A stretch of DNA of 64,000 nucleotides from Cercis canadensis (GCA_003255065.1 QAOA01003028.1:525056-589055), one strand, 5' to 3'; counted from the stretch's first letter, positions 36,401-47,427 are shown. The notes: generated from the letters alone by a model not told the origin. Made by a program: numbers and translations.

Positions 36401-38866
36401 TTAAATGCAAAATTGATCAAATGTCATAGCTGCCATAGTCTAATGGGTCAATTACCTCAAAATTCATTCAAGTGGGTAAAAATACTCAAGAGCGTTTTAA
36501 TTATGAGAACAATGAATAGTAAAGTTCTAAGTCAAAATTTGATGATTATTAGATGGAACATTTTTTTTTTTTTCAGTTAAATCCATGTGAAAAATGATTA
36601 TAGAATCACAGTTTTGATGCTTCTCCTGCCTTATCTACTTAAAACTCAATCCATCATATATCAAGAAGCTTCACACACAGAAATTAACACATTAAAGCCT
36701 ATATATAAGCATCAAAATTGTGCACCTTTTGTAGAAATTCATAGAGGTTCTCTACCGATTTCTCATCATTGGTATAATAGCCTTGTTGGGTTGTTGAGTA
36801 AGAAAATCCAGTGCCAACTGGTGCGTCAACATATATTATGTTGAGAAACTGTTAAAACAATCGCCGATTCGCCATTGGTCAACTTCCTTTTTTATAATAA
36901 AGTCACTAACAAGTTAAATACTTCATCTTACCAATGTAACCTCTCATGGGTGTACATGATACTCATTCTTTTACATCGAGTTTCAACACATTTTAAAGAT
37001 TAATGCATGAATTATATAAGTTCCTATCTAACCAAGTCCACTATATGCAGCAATAAGTATACAAGGAAGAATGTAATATTTAAGATTTAGATCCTCTAAA
37101 GTTGATATATTTTGAGTGTAAAGCACAAGAGAATAACGGTTATAAAAAAAATCAATGATTGAGTTGTGATAGAGTATAAGCATCTAAAAGATGTTTTATA
37201 AATTTTGAAAAATCAACTCCCTTGATGTTTTCAAGTACATCCCTCACGAATCAAAATAATCTAATGTTACAGAAAATTTCACACCTTTGTCCAAGTATTT
37301 GGATTCAATTGAAGTTTTGGAAGGCTCCCACTGAAATTGGCATAGTTGAACACGAAAGGTCCTACAAATATTTACAGACATGCAAGTCACTACTCTTCTA
37401 AAAAATTACAAATACCCAATTGTCAATCCACAACTGCATAAGGTGTCTGGACCTGAGCTGAACAGAAAAAATATTTAAGAGGAGCGAATTGAATTCATCA
37501 AATTTTATCATAATATTATTTTACGTATCATTATTCCATTTCAAGTGAGCCACAAAAAAAAATTAAGTGGGTTATAATTATTGTTAAGTTTTTACATTTT
37601 TCCTTGATTGATTAATAGTCATCACATACTAACCAGTGACCAAATTTTGTGTTTCTCAATAGTCACCGAATGGTGATTGGTGTTAACTTATGTTTTAATT
37701 TAAGTGGTCATTATTGAATACAATTTGAAAAATTTAATAATAATCATGACCCACTTAAAAAAAATTAGTGACCCAGTAAAATATATGATTAATTTAAATG
37801 ACTTTAAAATAATTTTCTCAGAATAAAAATGTTTCAAAAAATTAGGATTTACCATTTTCATAGAAGAAGGCAGAAAGAGCAGAGCAACCTGGACCTCCAA
37901 TTAGCCAAAGTAAGAGTGGATCTGTCATGGGGCTCCTTTGAGATTCAAGAAAATAATAAAATAGCTGCACCTCTTCTGTGTCTCCCACTCCTATGTATCT
38001 ACAAACCAACGTTATATTTAATTGCTAACACCACTATAAGGTATAAACTAATGTGAACTTTTTATTTATTTATTTTATTATTATAAAGTCCCTTTCGCCG
38101 TTCGAAATTGAACGTCAAATTAGAATTGGCCTTCCAATTCTAATTTTTATTAAAGAATTATAATTTCAAATTAAAAAAATAAATAAAACTAGCCTAGCCT
38201 TTTTAAATTCTTAACTTGAACTCTCAGAATTACAATTCCAAGAGGCAAGAAATATGAAGAGGCAGCTCAGAAAAATGGTAATTTCACTTTACTTTCTTAT
38301 AAATTCATCACTTATGTGTAGGCCTTCGTTAAATGTAAACCGTCCAAAAAAAATAAAATAAAGTGAGTCAATTAAAACTTATAGGTATAAATTAAACTAA
38401 AAACTTACAGTAACAAAAAAATATAAAAAGAATAATAATGAGCATAATACCACTTATATATTTATTTCCGAAGAGGAGATACTTGTCAAATATAAAACAT
38501 TGAATTTATAAGAAAGAATAGTACAATAATAACATACAATCTCACTAATTAATTCTAAAATAAAGAACAGAACATTGAAAAGGAGAGAGGCTTTGGCTCG
38601 GTAGACCTGCCTCTAATCTTAAAACCTATCTCTCACCCTTCTTTTCCAGGTTTGATTCTCCCAACTGCAAAATAGTGATTTCGGATATATAGCCATCTAA
38701 CTCAGACAAAAGAAAAATGACAGTAGTGAACTCACCCTGTTTCCAATTTGAATGGGAGACCACCAAAACCTGGTAGGTTGTTGACAATCGAACGTGAAGA
38801 CGTACTGGAAAACACAAGCAATAGAATAAGCAAAACACAGCACCATCTCCTCCAAATTATGCCCAT
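33451..38866 (-). CDS. Serine carboxypeptidase-like acyltransferase, copy A
   Basis: Fourteen exons join in frame to 458 aa: 38736-38866, 37853-37998, 37285-37361, 36726-36848, 35863-35965, 35738-35775, 35510-35611, 35288-35374, 34952-35074, 34777-34848, 34569-34690, 34367-34480, 34029-34083, 33451-33534. Residues 1-25 are a signal peptide. The mature start is [19 protein letters not shown], followed by the oxyanion motif [17 protein letters not shown] and [12 protein letters not shown]. The catalytic triad is S178 (GGGSYAG), D379 (GDVDLGLP) and H435 ([11 protein letters not shown]). The C-terminus is DRWFSYYPI. This is the clade I SCPL pattern, whose members use glucose esters to acylate secondary metabolites, usually in the vacuole. 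The intron before the last exon has a GC donor (AAG|GCAAGT). The elements around the Ser and Asp differ from the usual GDSYSG and GDxDxxVP. A TATA-like TATAAAG lies at 39008-39014. Confidence 0.88.
33800..34006. repeat. ~103-bp direct repeat around single N (33905)
   Basis: Bases 33800-33904 and 33906-34006 match apart from the length of a TA run. They lie in the last intron of SCPL copy A. The duplicate copy of the gene (about 47810-47900) has the sequence once only, which supports an assembly artefact. Confidence 0.85.
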
Positions 38867-39088
38867 AGTGCACTGCTGGTAGATGATGCACAAAAAGCAA
38901 AAGAAAACAAACTTTGGCGACTGAAAAGAGTATGAGTTTTGCAGCAAGAGAGAAACACAAGCCCTAACAGATCTAGAGAGAGGATAATACTGGATAATGC
39001 ACTTTGACTTTATATGGATCCGGATCCAAATTATATTACATAAATTTTGGATGGTTTTATTCTTTATTGTATTAACTTGAATGGATTC

Positions 39089-39371
39089 CTTCTCTGTTTG
39101 GATACGTGTGCCATTCTTTAATTTTTCATATTTCCATTTGCATTTTATTATTGACTAATTCATTGGAAGACGAATGAGTTCAAGAATCACAATTTGGTCT
39201 CATTGGTCATTTTCATTTTCATTAGTAAATTGAACAATTTATGAAACCTGCTGTTCTTGTGTTGGTTTTTAATTTGAATTTTTTCTTGAGGATTTGGATG
39301 AAGATTCAAGTAACTTCTTTGATGAGATGACAATCCAATTGAAAGTGTTCACTTGCATCATGAAACATTCA
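39089..39371. other. Spacer between duplicated segment A and the MULE
   Basis: Single-copy sequence with no gene seen. The 9-bp MULE target duplication follows at 39372-39380. Confidence 0.5.
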
Positions 39372-39380
39372 AATGCAATA

Positions 39381-39626
39381 GAGTAAAACCTCATTTTAGT
39401 CCCTCACTATATTGGGCGCTATCAATTGAGTCCCTCACTGCGAAAATAATCTAATCTAGTCCCTCACTGGTAAGTTTCGCTTCAATCAAGCCCCTCCGTC
39501 TAACCTCCGCTAAGTTGACTGACAGATATGTTGATGTGGCTGTTAAAAAGCTTTGTTGTCACTGTTAAATGCCACGTTGCAGCCTGCGGAGAGTACCATT
39601 TGTTGACTGGGCAAGGACGACGTCGT
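39381..39626. repeat. Left terminal inverted repeat of the MULE
   Basis: Pairs with 46100-46373 at high identity. It includes 'tagtccctcactg' repeats and ends at 'ggacgacgtcgt'. Confidence 0.92.
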
Positions 39627-40350
39627 CTCAATTTGTAAAAAAACGAAGCCCTAATCCCCTTCCCTCTCCGTCGAGCACAATTTGAAAGAGAGAAAGGTTG
39701 TGGCGATTCAGTGAAGAACAATAGTAAGAACCCTAAGACTGTAGCGATTTGAAAGGTGGACATTCATTGGGGATTGCAGTTCGTGATTTGTGAAATACTG
39801 TAGCGAGCCGGAGAGGAAAAACCCTAAGACGTGCATTGGGGATTATTGTTCATTGGGGTTACGGAAGCTATCACGAGGTTAGGATATTGGTTTTCCTAGG
39901 ACATGCAATTTGGCATTGATTCGTTTACAAGGTTAGTTGTCTTCTGAATGTTGTGCATTTGTCCCTTTGGATAGACAATTTGTTTTGTGTGAGAAATGTG
40001 AGAAACCTGTTATGTGGTCATGCATGCGATGTGGGTATCCAATATCTGTTAATTTGTTTCATTTTTATTTTGTTTTTATTTTTGTGCTGTTTTGTTGACT
40101 TATATCGTTATTGTGTTGTGTTTTCTGTGATTTAATGGTAGTCCCCCCATACAAGTTCAATTTTTGTTGTAATGGTAGTCCCTGATGTTTCTTACGTTAC
40201 CACAAAGGATGTTTTTTATTGTTGTTGGTGTGGAGGGACCGCCATGAAAGTTGATTTTTATTTGTAATGGTGGTCCCTAGAGTATCTGTCGTTTTGTAAT
40301 GGTGGTGTCACAAAATCATAGGGAAAGGGTTCTTACTGTTAGAAAAGAAT

Positions 40351-40545
40351 ATGGGGGTTAGAGGAGATCATCCTAAGTTTTGGAATATGTTCTTTACCTG
40401 TAGTTTGAAGGACTGGGTTGTTTTTAATTGCAGAGGAAACTTGGGTAAAGTGGATGGTGATGGGTGGAATGTTGTGTTTGGTATAGCTTGCTGGACTCTC
40501 TGGTGGAGAAGAAATAAGTTGCATCTTCCTGTGTTTGCATTTTGC
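40351..40545 (+). pseudogene. LINE (non-LTR retrotransposon) ORF2 fragment inside the MULE
   Basis: The translated frame reads ...NMFFTCSLKDWVVFN... and ...WNVVFGIACWTLWWRRNKLHL.... This matches the conserved stretch between the reverse transcriptase and RNase H domains of plant LINEs, where W-x-x-x-FGI-x-CW-x-LW-x-x-RN is typical. Nothing else of a LINE is seen nearby. It is either a captured fragment or the relic of a LINE insertion into an ancestral MULE. Confidence 0.6.
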
Positions 40546-40579
40546 AACATCTGTGGTGGCTTGATGTGCTTTTTTGTTG

Positions 40580-40807
40580 TACACACACACACACACATAG
40601 ACACACAGGCACACACACACACATAGACAGACAGACACACACACACACACACATAGACACTGAGACACACAAAGATACAGACACAGAACAACACACACAC
40701 ACACACACACATAGATAGCATGTAAACCTGTTTCTGCTGGCTAGTTCTTTTTTTTGTTGTACACACACACACACACACTAGACAATAACACAGACACAAA
40801 AAGACAG

Positions 40808-40844
<37 letters not shown>

Positions 40845-40935
40845 TGCTCAGAGACAAACATACACATACACACACACAAACAGATAGAGACACACAGAGA
40901 TAGACACACACATAGACACACAGACACAGACACAG

Positions 40936-40967
<32 letters not shown>

Positions 40968-41209
40968 GCACACACACATAGACACACAGACACACAAAGA
41001 TACAGACACAGAAACACTGACACACACACACACAGGCAGAGACACAGACAGACATAGATAAACACACACACATAGATAACATGTAAACTTGTTTCTGCTG
41101 GCTAGTTCTGTTTTTATGTTGTACACACACACAGACACACATATTCACTNATGCTCAGAGACAAACATACACATACACACACACAAACAGACAGAGACAC
41201 ACAGAGATA

Positions 41210-41265
<56 letters not shown>

Positions 41266-41448
41266 TGCACACACACATAGACACACAGACACACAAAGAT
41301 ACAGACACAGAAACACTGACACACACACACACAGGCAGAGACACAGACAGACATAGATAAACACACACACATAGATAACATGTAAACTTGTTTCTGCTGG
41401 CTAGTTCTGTTTTTATGTTGTACACACACACAGACACACATATTCACT
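40580..41448. repeat. Long AC-rich microsatellite/minisatellite in the MULE
   Basis: About 870 bp made mostly of (AC)n, ACAG and ACAT variants. A non-repetitive motif 'tttctgctggctagttct' recurs at about 40731, 41091 and 41393, each followed by 'gttgtacacacac'. The array is therefore a higher-order repeat. The last ~300 bp (41151-41448) duplicates 40844-41149 across the single N at 41150 and may be an assembly artefact. Valine/cysteine-rich open frames on both strands are products of the repeat. Confidence 0.85.
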
Positions 41449-41523
41449 TCTTAAGTGAGTACGAAGTATTGAATATCCATGTATATTTGGTCTTTAACAT
41501 GTTGTCTTTTATCTGATAACAAA

Positions 41524-44182
41524 ATGTCATTTGTCCCATTTACCGTGGCCCTACATCATGGAGGATGTTTGAAGAAGCAACCTCATATGACTTATGTGGG
41601 AAGGAGTGTAACCCAATGGGATTACTGTGATCCCGACAGGTTTTCAATACCTGTGCTCTGGGATTTTCCTAAAGAATTAGGCTACTACAGCTACAGTGAA
41701 TTGTGGTATCAAATATCGGGGCTTGACCTTGGTAGTGATCTGAGACCTTTAAAGAAGGATGTTGATACATTAGATATGGTGGCAAATGTGAGCAGTGAGA
41801 AAGTCATTCATGTATATGTGGAGCACAATATTTGTGAGGTAGAGTTGGTTCCTGTCATTGACTATGCATGCATACCCACAGAAGGAGAAGATAGGAATGT
41901 AGAGGGAGAAGTTATAGATGCAGAATGTGAAAATAGGGATGTAGTGGGTGGGGATGCAGTGGGTGAAAAAAGAGATGTAGAGGGTGAAAATAGAGATGCA
42001 GAGGCTGAGAATAGGGATGTAGACAGAGAAGATATGGATGTTGAAGGAGAGAGGCAGAATGAGGAAGTAGGAAGGGTAGCAGAAGATCAGAGACACAATG
42101 AGGACTGTGAGGACATGGATGTAGATGAAGACACCAGACACAGACATGAAGGGGCAGGGCACACAGAGAATGAGGACATTCACTTGGAGGAATGCATTAA
42201 TGATGATGAAGGGCACATAACAGAGGAAGATGATGACAGTGAGGATGAGACATATGCTATGACAGATAGTGGCTCAGACGAAGGAGATGATGACTTATTT
42301 GAGATGTACACAGAATGGAAGCCATGCAATGAAGTGCAATTGAACAAAAGTGCTGCTGTTAGTGATGAAGCCGATGATGGGCTACAAGGTAATCCATTCG
42401 AGGGTGACGATACATATGAAAGTGAAGAATTGATGAGCTGTGCAGAGTCTGATGAAGAAGAAGGTCAGAAAAATAAGATGAGGTGGCCTGAGTTTAATGA
42501 GAACGTGGCTTATGGGATGGTGACATTTGAGGTGGGGATGGTGTTCAAGAACTTGGCAAGCTTTAAGAAAGCTGTGAGAGACTACACAGTGCATGAAGGA
42601 AGACAGGTCAAGTTTGTGAAGAATGATACAGTGAGGTGCAGAGTGAGGTGTAAAAATACTTGTCCATGGGAGATTTTGTGCAGCTGGGCTAAAGACATTC
42701 AGTCCTTTCAAGTGAAGACATTTAACCCAAATCACAACTGCTCTCGATCATTGAAGATGCCACAAGCTAGTTCTAAGTGGCTTGCGGACAAGTTGATTGA
42801 CTTCCTCAGAACAGTTACAAGGCCAACAGGCATTGATGTTATTAATCACATAAGGAACACGTACGCCATGAATGTGGTTGTACCCAAGGCTTACAGAGCA
42901 TGGAGTAAGACACGACAAATAATAGAAGGAAGTGAAAGAGAGCAGTATGCTTGGCTGTGGGATTATTGTGAAGAGTTAAAGAACTCTAACAAGAAGAACA
43001 CTATTAAGTTAACTGTGAACAGACCGCAACTTCACTTGATGCCTACCTTTGGTAGCATTTACATATGCTTTGATGCTTGTAAGCAAGGGTTCTTAGCTGG
43101 TTGCAGGCCCATTATTGGAGTGGATGAGACATTTTTAAAAGGCTATTACGGGGGTGTTCTCTTGGTTGCTATTGGACAAGATGGTAACAATGACTTTTTT
43201 CTAATTACAATAGCAGTTGTTGGCAAGGAGACAAAGGAAACATGGACTTGGTTCTTGTCCCTATTACTTGAAGACATTGGGAGAGATCGTAGGTGGACAT
43301 TCATCAGTGACAGACAAAAGGTAATAACTCACTAGCCTTAAACACTTAATATTGTTTCTGTTTTCTTGCAAGTCCATACATGCTGGATTCTGATTTGTGC
43401 GCTTGTGCAGGGCTTGGTGCCAACTTTTGAATCTATGTTGCCGGAAGTGGAACACAGGTATTGTGTGAGGCATATCTACACCAACTTTACCAGAAACTTT
43501 AAAAGAAAATAGTACAAAGACATGTTGTGAGCTTGTGCAAGATCTACTACCATGAAGACATTTAATGACAACATGTAGAAGTGCATTGAAGGATCTCAAT
43601 GACCATGCTTGGGATTATCTGAACAAGATTAATCCAAGAATATGGACTAGAGCTGCATTTAGTACACATTCCAAGAGTCAGGTCTTGACCAACAACATGT
43701 GTGAGCAGTTCAACAGCAAGATTTTGGTGGCAAGGGGTAAGCCTATTATGTCAATGTTGGAAGACATTAAGCTTTACATCATGAACAAGATGACTGGTAA
43801 CAGAAAGAAAGTGGACAAATTGAAGGAGGAAATTTGTCCTAAGCCCAAACATTTACTTTCAAAACTTATGTGGGACAGCAGGCAGTGGTTACCTCATTGG
43901 ATAGGAGACCTAGATGAAGCTCAGTTTGAGATNTCAATGTTGGAAGACATTAGGCTTTACATCATGAACAAGATGACTGGTAACAGAAAGAAAGTGGACA
44001 AATTGAAGGAGGAAATTTGTCCTAAGCCCAAACATTTACTTTCAAAACTTATGTGGGACAACAGGCAGTGGTTACCTCATTGGATAGGAGACCTAGATGA
44101 AGCTCAGTTTGAGATCTCTGTTGATTCACACATTAGATTTGTGGTGAATATTAAGGAAGGGACATGCACCTGTAGAGTTTAG
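41524..44182 (+). pseudogene. MuDR-type MULE transposase, broken
   Basis: Exon 1 (41524-43320, 599 codons) is intact; the intron is 43321-43410 (GT-AG). It has an N-terminal MULE domain (VALHHGG, DPDRFSIPVLWDF, KELGYYSYSELWY), a long Asp/Glu-rich spacer, a MuDR DNA-binding zinc-finger region (CRVRCKNTCPWEILCSW, FNPNHNCSR) and the start of the DDE catalytic domain (GVDETFLKGYYGG, then WTFISDRQK). Exon 2, from 43411, is damaged: in-frame TAG at 43510-43512, TGA at 43528-43530, further stops and a frameshift near 43575. A last TAG at 44180-44182 replaces a Trp codon inside the SWIM zinc finger (CTCRV...CGIPCVHAICAI). The frame is also duplicated across the N at 43933. The product cannot be full length. 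Confidence 0.88.
43751..44115 (+). repeat. 182-bp direct repeat around single N (43933) in the transposase
   Basis: Bases 43751-43932 and 43934-44115 encode the same 60 residues with one or two differences (for example Lys versus Arg after EDI). The N lies exactly between. A transposase with this block once would match the family, so the duplication is probably an assembly artefact. Confidence 0.88.
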
Positions 44183-44560
44183 GATCTTTGTGGTATTCCA
44201 TGTGTGCATGCCATTTGTGCTATTTCCTGGCACCATGTAAATGTTGACAAATTTGTTCATCCTTATTTGAGGACTGCTGCATTCAGGGCTGCATACACTC
44301 CTTTCATAGATGCTGTTAATGGCAGAAATTTGTGGCCATCTACAGGACTTGATCCTATTCAGCCACCCCTTTGAGACGACCAGCTGGCAGACCCAAAACT
44401 CAAAGGAAAAAAGGATCCTGTGGAGATGAAAGGAAGACAGGAAGCACAACAACAAGCACAATCTATTAATCCATACAAGATACAGAAAGATTAGTGCATA
44501 CATGCTCAAAGTGTGGCAGAGATGGACATAATAGAAGGAATTGCAAGGAGCCTCCTGCAG
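44183..44560 (+). pseudogene. 3' part of MULE transposase: SWIM tail and CCHC zinc knuckle
   Basis: The frame continues after the TAG at 44180 with CGIPCVHAICAISWHHVN, the end of the SWIM finger, and FVHPYLRTAAFRAAYTPF. A frameshift near 44370 then moves into an Arg/Pro/Lys-rich linker typical of these transposases (RRPAGRPKTQRKK). Another shift leads to a zinc knuckle C-x2-C-x4-H-x4-C (CSKCGRDGHNRRNC, 44503-44544). Plant MuDR-type transposases usually have this order of domains. Confidence 0.75.
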
Positions 44561-45600
44561 AAAAAGTTAAAAAACCTAAGGTGAATCCACTTTAATTCCA
44601 TACCTTACTAAATTTGATTCTAGTTTTCTACATCTGACATATATTTCATCATGCATAAATAGACATCAAGTACAGTACATGGAGCTAGTGAGAATCCCAC
44701 TGTTGCAGCAGAGAGGCATACTGGTGAAGGTTCTTCAGCTTCTACATTGGACGGTAGCCAACAAGTGAGGTCTTCTAGGGCTAACCTGTCAAACCTATTG
44801 TTTCTTTTAATGCCACTTTCCTTACCCTGTCTTTCTACAGACCCATGTGCAACCCTTAATGAGGCAAACACTGGAGGCAGCAAGTGAAAGAGTCAGAAGA
44901 TCATTTGGATCCTATGTCCATGGGTCCCAAGAGACTGTACAAAGCAACACAACAGATGGGTATGGGCCAGGTAATGCAACAAATGGGCCAACTACAAATG
45001 GAACTGGGTCACTAGGAAAAAGGACTTGAGTCACTGCAACAAGGGCATCAAAAGATTGATTATAATTTCATGTTGGCATTTAATTACTTACATTTTGGAA
45101 TATTGTTACATTTTGGGATTTTGTTACATGAGTGGTAATTATTGAGAGGTTTTGTGATACATTTGAAAATTGTATTATTCATCTATTTTGTCAAACTGTA
45201 TGTAAGGATGAATTTTTGGTAATTTGCCATAAAGTGGTATATACAGCTTGCAATTTTTGTGTATGTTTTTTGCTAGAAATTTGTGAATTAGTTCTTTCTG
45301 TTGTACAGACATACATACATATTGGACAATGCATGTGTGATTTTGCAATACTCTTTGACAAATTTCTTCATATAAATGTGTCAATTGCAATTACATACAA
45401 CAAAATAGCACAATTAGTTACTGTTAATTTTTTTTATTCAAGTCTCACATCCACCATTAACTACAAAGGACAGCAAGGAATGCACAAAACAATAAACAAC
45501 CCCAATTTAAACTAGATGACATGAAAAGCAAATATAATCCAACTCAAAACAAGCATTACCCCTAACACCCTAACCCAACACTTCTCCTTTTCTATTGTCT
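44561..45600. other. MULE interior 3' of the transposase
   Basis: Part of this (up to about 45029) may be the low-complexity C-terminal tail and 3' UTR of the transposase gene. The rest is AT-rich with no conserved domain. The 127-codon open frame at 45132-45515 has no family motif and looks accidental. Confidence 0.5.
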
Positions 45601-45622
45601 TATCCTGTTCAATGGCAATGAC

Positions 45623-45943
45623 CTACATTTTCTTCAAATCATTATTTGTCTTCAACTTAAACTCTTCCAAAGTCATTACTTTGTCCTTGAGACCTTCCAA
45701 GCAACCAACTCTACCCGAAATCTCTTCCATGGCATGAATAGATTGCAACCCATCCGCCCATTCAAAAAATTTACACCTCAAATCAGCCATCTTGTACAGT
45801 GGGCACCTCAGAAATTCCCTCCCTGGAGTAGCTCCTGTCTTCGATTTCAATAACACACAGGGGAGGCCACGCTCGCATACCTTTTCACCGCCAGTAGCAT
45901 ATGAAGATGAAGAGTGACCCGAAAATGAATCCTTACTACCCAT
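45623..45943 (-). CDS. zf-GRF zinc-finger protein encoded by the MULE
   Basis: An intact 106-aa frame, convergent with the transposase. A Ser-rich N-terminus leads to a GRF-type zinc finger at about residues 20-65: CERGLPCVLLKSKTGAT, then GREFLRCPLY, then DLRCKFFEWAD. This gives the Cys ligands and the GRxF and FFxW motifs of the family. A helical tail rich in Glu, Leu and Lys follows (about 70-106) and could form a coiled coil. GRF fingers bind single-stranded or structured nucleic acid in other proteins (APE2, TOP3A, NEIL3). Its position next to the right inverted repeat and its orientation recall the mudrB gene of maize MuDR, to which it shows no resemblance I can see. Unlike the transposase it is undamaged. 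The start codon lies about 157 bp inside the inverted-repeat border. Confidence 0.75.
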   Translation of the reverse strand: MGSKDSFSGHSSSSYATGGEKVCERGLPCVLLKSKTGATPGREFLRCPLYKMADLRCKFFEWADGLQSIHAMEEISGRVGCLEGLKDKVMTLEEFKLKTNNDLKKM

Positions 45944-46099
45944 TCTTCTTTTTCTTTGAAAATGCAGAGCTTGAAGGTGTGGATTGAAGCTTTAGAATGC
46001 AACTATTGAAAATCCCTCTCTCCCTCGACTGCCTCTTTCAACTGGACCACTGGCTGCAACGTAGAAGATGATGCTTAAAGGGCATTTCATATGGGACAA

Positions 46100-46373
46100 A
46101 CGACGTCGTCCTTGCCCAGTCAGCAAATGGTACTCTCCGCAGGCTGCAACGTGGCATTTAACAGTGACAACAAAGCTTTTTAACGGCCACATCAGCATAT
46201 CCGTCAGTCAACTTAGCGGAGGTAGACGGAGGGACTTGATTGAAGCGAAACTTACCAGTGAGGGACTAGATTAGATTATTTTCGCAGTGAGGGACTAGAT
46301 TAGATTATTTTCGCAGTGAGGGACTCAATTGATAGCGCCCAATATAGTGAGGGACCAAAATGGGGTTTTACTC
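46100..46373. repeat. Right terminal inverted repeat of the MULE
   Basis: Reverse complement of 39381-39626, but about 29 bp longer because the unit 'gagggactagattagatta' plus its neighbour 'ttttcgcagt' is present twice in tandem near 46259-46320. Confidence 0.92.
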
Positions 46374-46382
46374 AATGCAATA

Positions 46383-46806
46383 ATAGGTTGTCCAATAAAT
46401 ACCAACTCCAATTCTTAGGCACACAGAAACTGAAAGAAAAGAAAAACTGAACATTTCATCATAGTTGGCTGATGTTGACAACCTCTTCATTACCATTCTT
46501 TGACAATCTACAATAATTTATCTCAAAATGTGAAGAAATAATAAAATTCTCAAATTATCTGCCTTCTGTTTTTGCTCACATCAGTGTGAATATATGGTTA
46601 AAAACTTAAAATAGCTTCCTGGTTGGAATCGTCTTGGCTAGATTTCTGCTTAACCACATTAATATTTGTTCTATTATCCATAATCTTTTAGATTATATGA
46701 ATCCTATAAAGACCTTGGTATGCTGAATCAACAATACTGCATTATTTAAATCTTTCCTTATCATTATTGAAATATTTCTGCCCCGTCTTGTAAAACAAGT
46801 TGAACT

Positions 46807-46837
<31 letters not shown>

Positions 46838-47427
46838 CTGTGTATATCTGCTTATAAATGAGTTAACCTACTTTTGTTTCTCTCATACTGTTAATCTGAA
46901 ATATGAGTAAAAAAAAATTTGTTACAAAAGAATGCAATACTGTAAAACCATGATTCGTATGATTAGGGATGTGCGATTAGTTCCCCAGGTCATTAATCAA
47001 GTTAGACTAACTTTTATCATATGTAAGTCTGTATAAAAACAAGTCAACTACTTTTGACTGGTATCTGAGAAAAGTGTTTAAATTTCATAACTTATTAGAC
47101 AGCCCTATTCACTTCTGCCCTCTCTAGGGTTTCTTGAACCTACAGCTTAGCAATTATTCAATTTCGAGAGTAAAAATTGGTGAGGTAGAATGCAACGTAT
47201 ATCTTGTTTAAGGCCAATTTATACCATCTCTGCTAAGCATCCACATCTGATAAAAATAATCTTTGGGTTCATACAAGAAGGGTAGAAGACCTTAATTCCA
47301 TTCCAGCATCCAGATTTACTTCCCTTACTTTTTAAATGCATTCATGAAAAAGTGAAGTCCGGATTTTAAATGCACCAATCAATCAAACCCTAAAAGTACA
47401 TAGCACTATAGCAGCTAGGAAACTTAT
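46383..47427. other. Spacer and 3' flank of SCPL copy B
   Basis: Bases 46383-46554 are single-copy sequence next to the MULE. From 46555 the sequence is the duplicate of 32579 onward (3' flank of the SCPL gene). It includes a poly-T run (about 46810-46837) that is much shorter in copy A. No gene is seen. Confidence 0.6.

Larger units (their letters stand above)
32579..39088. repeat. Duplicated segment, copy A (carries SCPL gene)
   Basis: This 6.5-kb segment aligns in direct orientation with 46555-52493, over exons, introns and both flanks. It starts at 'ttatctgccttctg' and runs to 'cttgaatggattc', where copy B meets the N at 52494. Intron sequence is still largely alignable, so the duplication is recent. 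Confidence 0.9.
39381..46373. mobile_element. Full-length MULE (MuDR-type) with decayed transposase
   Basis: The 6993-bp element begins and ends with GAGTAAAACC (inverted). It is flanked by a perfect 9-bp duplication AATGCAATA at 39372-39380 and 46374-46382. The inverted repeats extend about 245 bp (39381-39626 and 46100-46373). Inside, in order, are a LINE-derived fragment, a long AC-rich repeat, the transposase gene (plus strand), a zinc-knuckle tail and an antisense zf-GRF gene. Intact ends and target duplication show that it arrived by transposition; the transposase frame is now broken. It lies between the two copies of the SCPL segment but outside both. Confidence 0.93.

Noticed and set aside
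36587-36844. 85-codon plus-strand frame, also present in the duplicate at 50604-50861
   Set aside because: It is antisense to exon 4 of the SCPL genes. Its conservation between copies only reflects the recent duplication.
40339-41447. Many overlapping open frames rich in Cys and Val on the minus strand and His/Thr on the plus strand
   Set aside because: They are translations of the (AC)n array in several frames. No start context, domain or conservation can be inferred.
41770-42735. Minus-strand open frames of 117-148 codons
   Set aside because: They are shadows of the acidic and DNA-binding parts of the transposase on the plus strand.
45132-45515. 127-codon plus-strand frame inside the MULE
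   Set aside because: Hydrophobic, AT-driven composition, no motif, and it lies in what looks like the 3' UTR and spacer.
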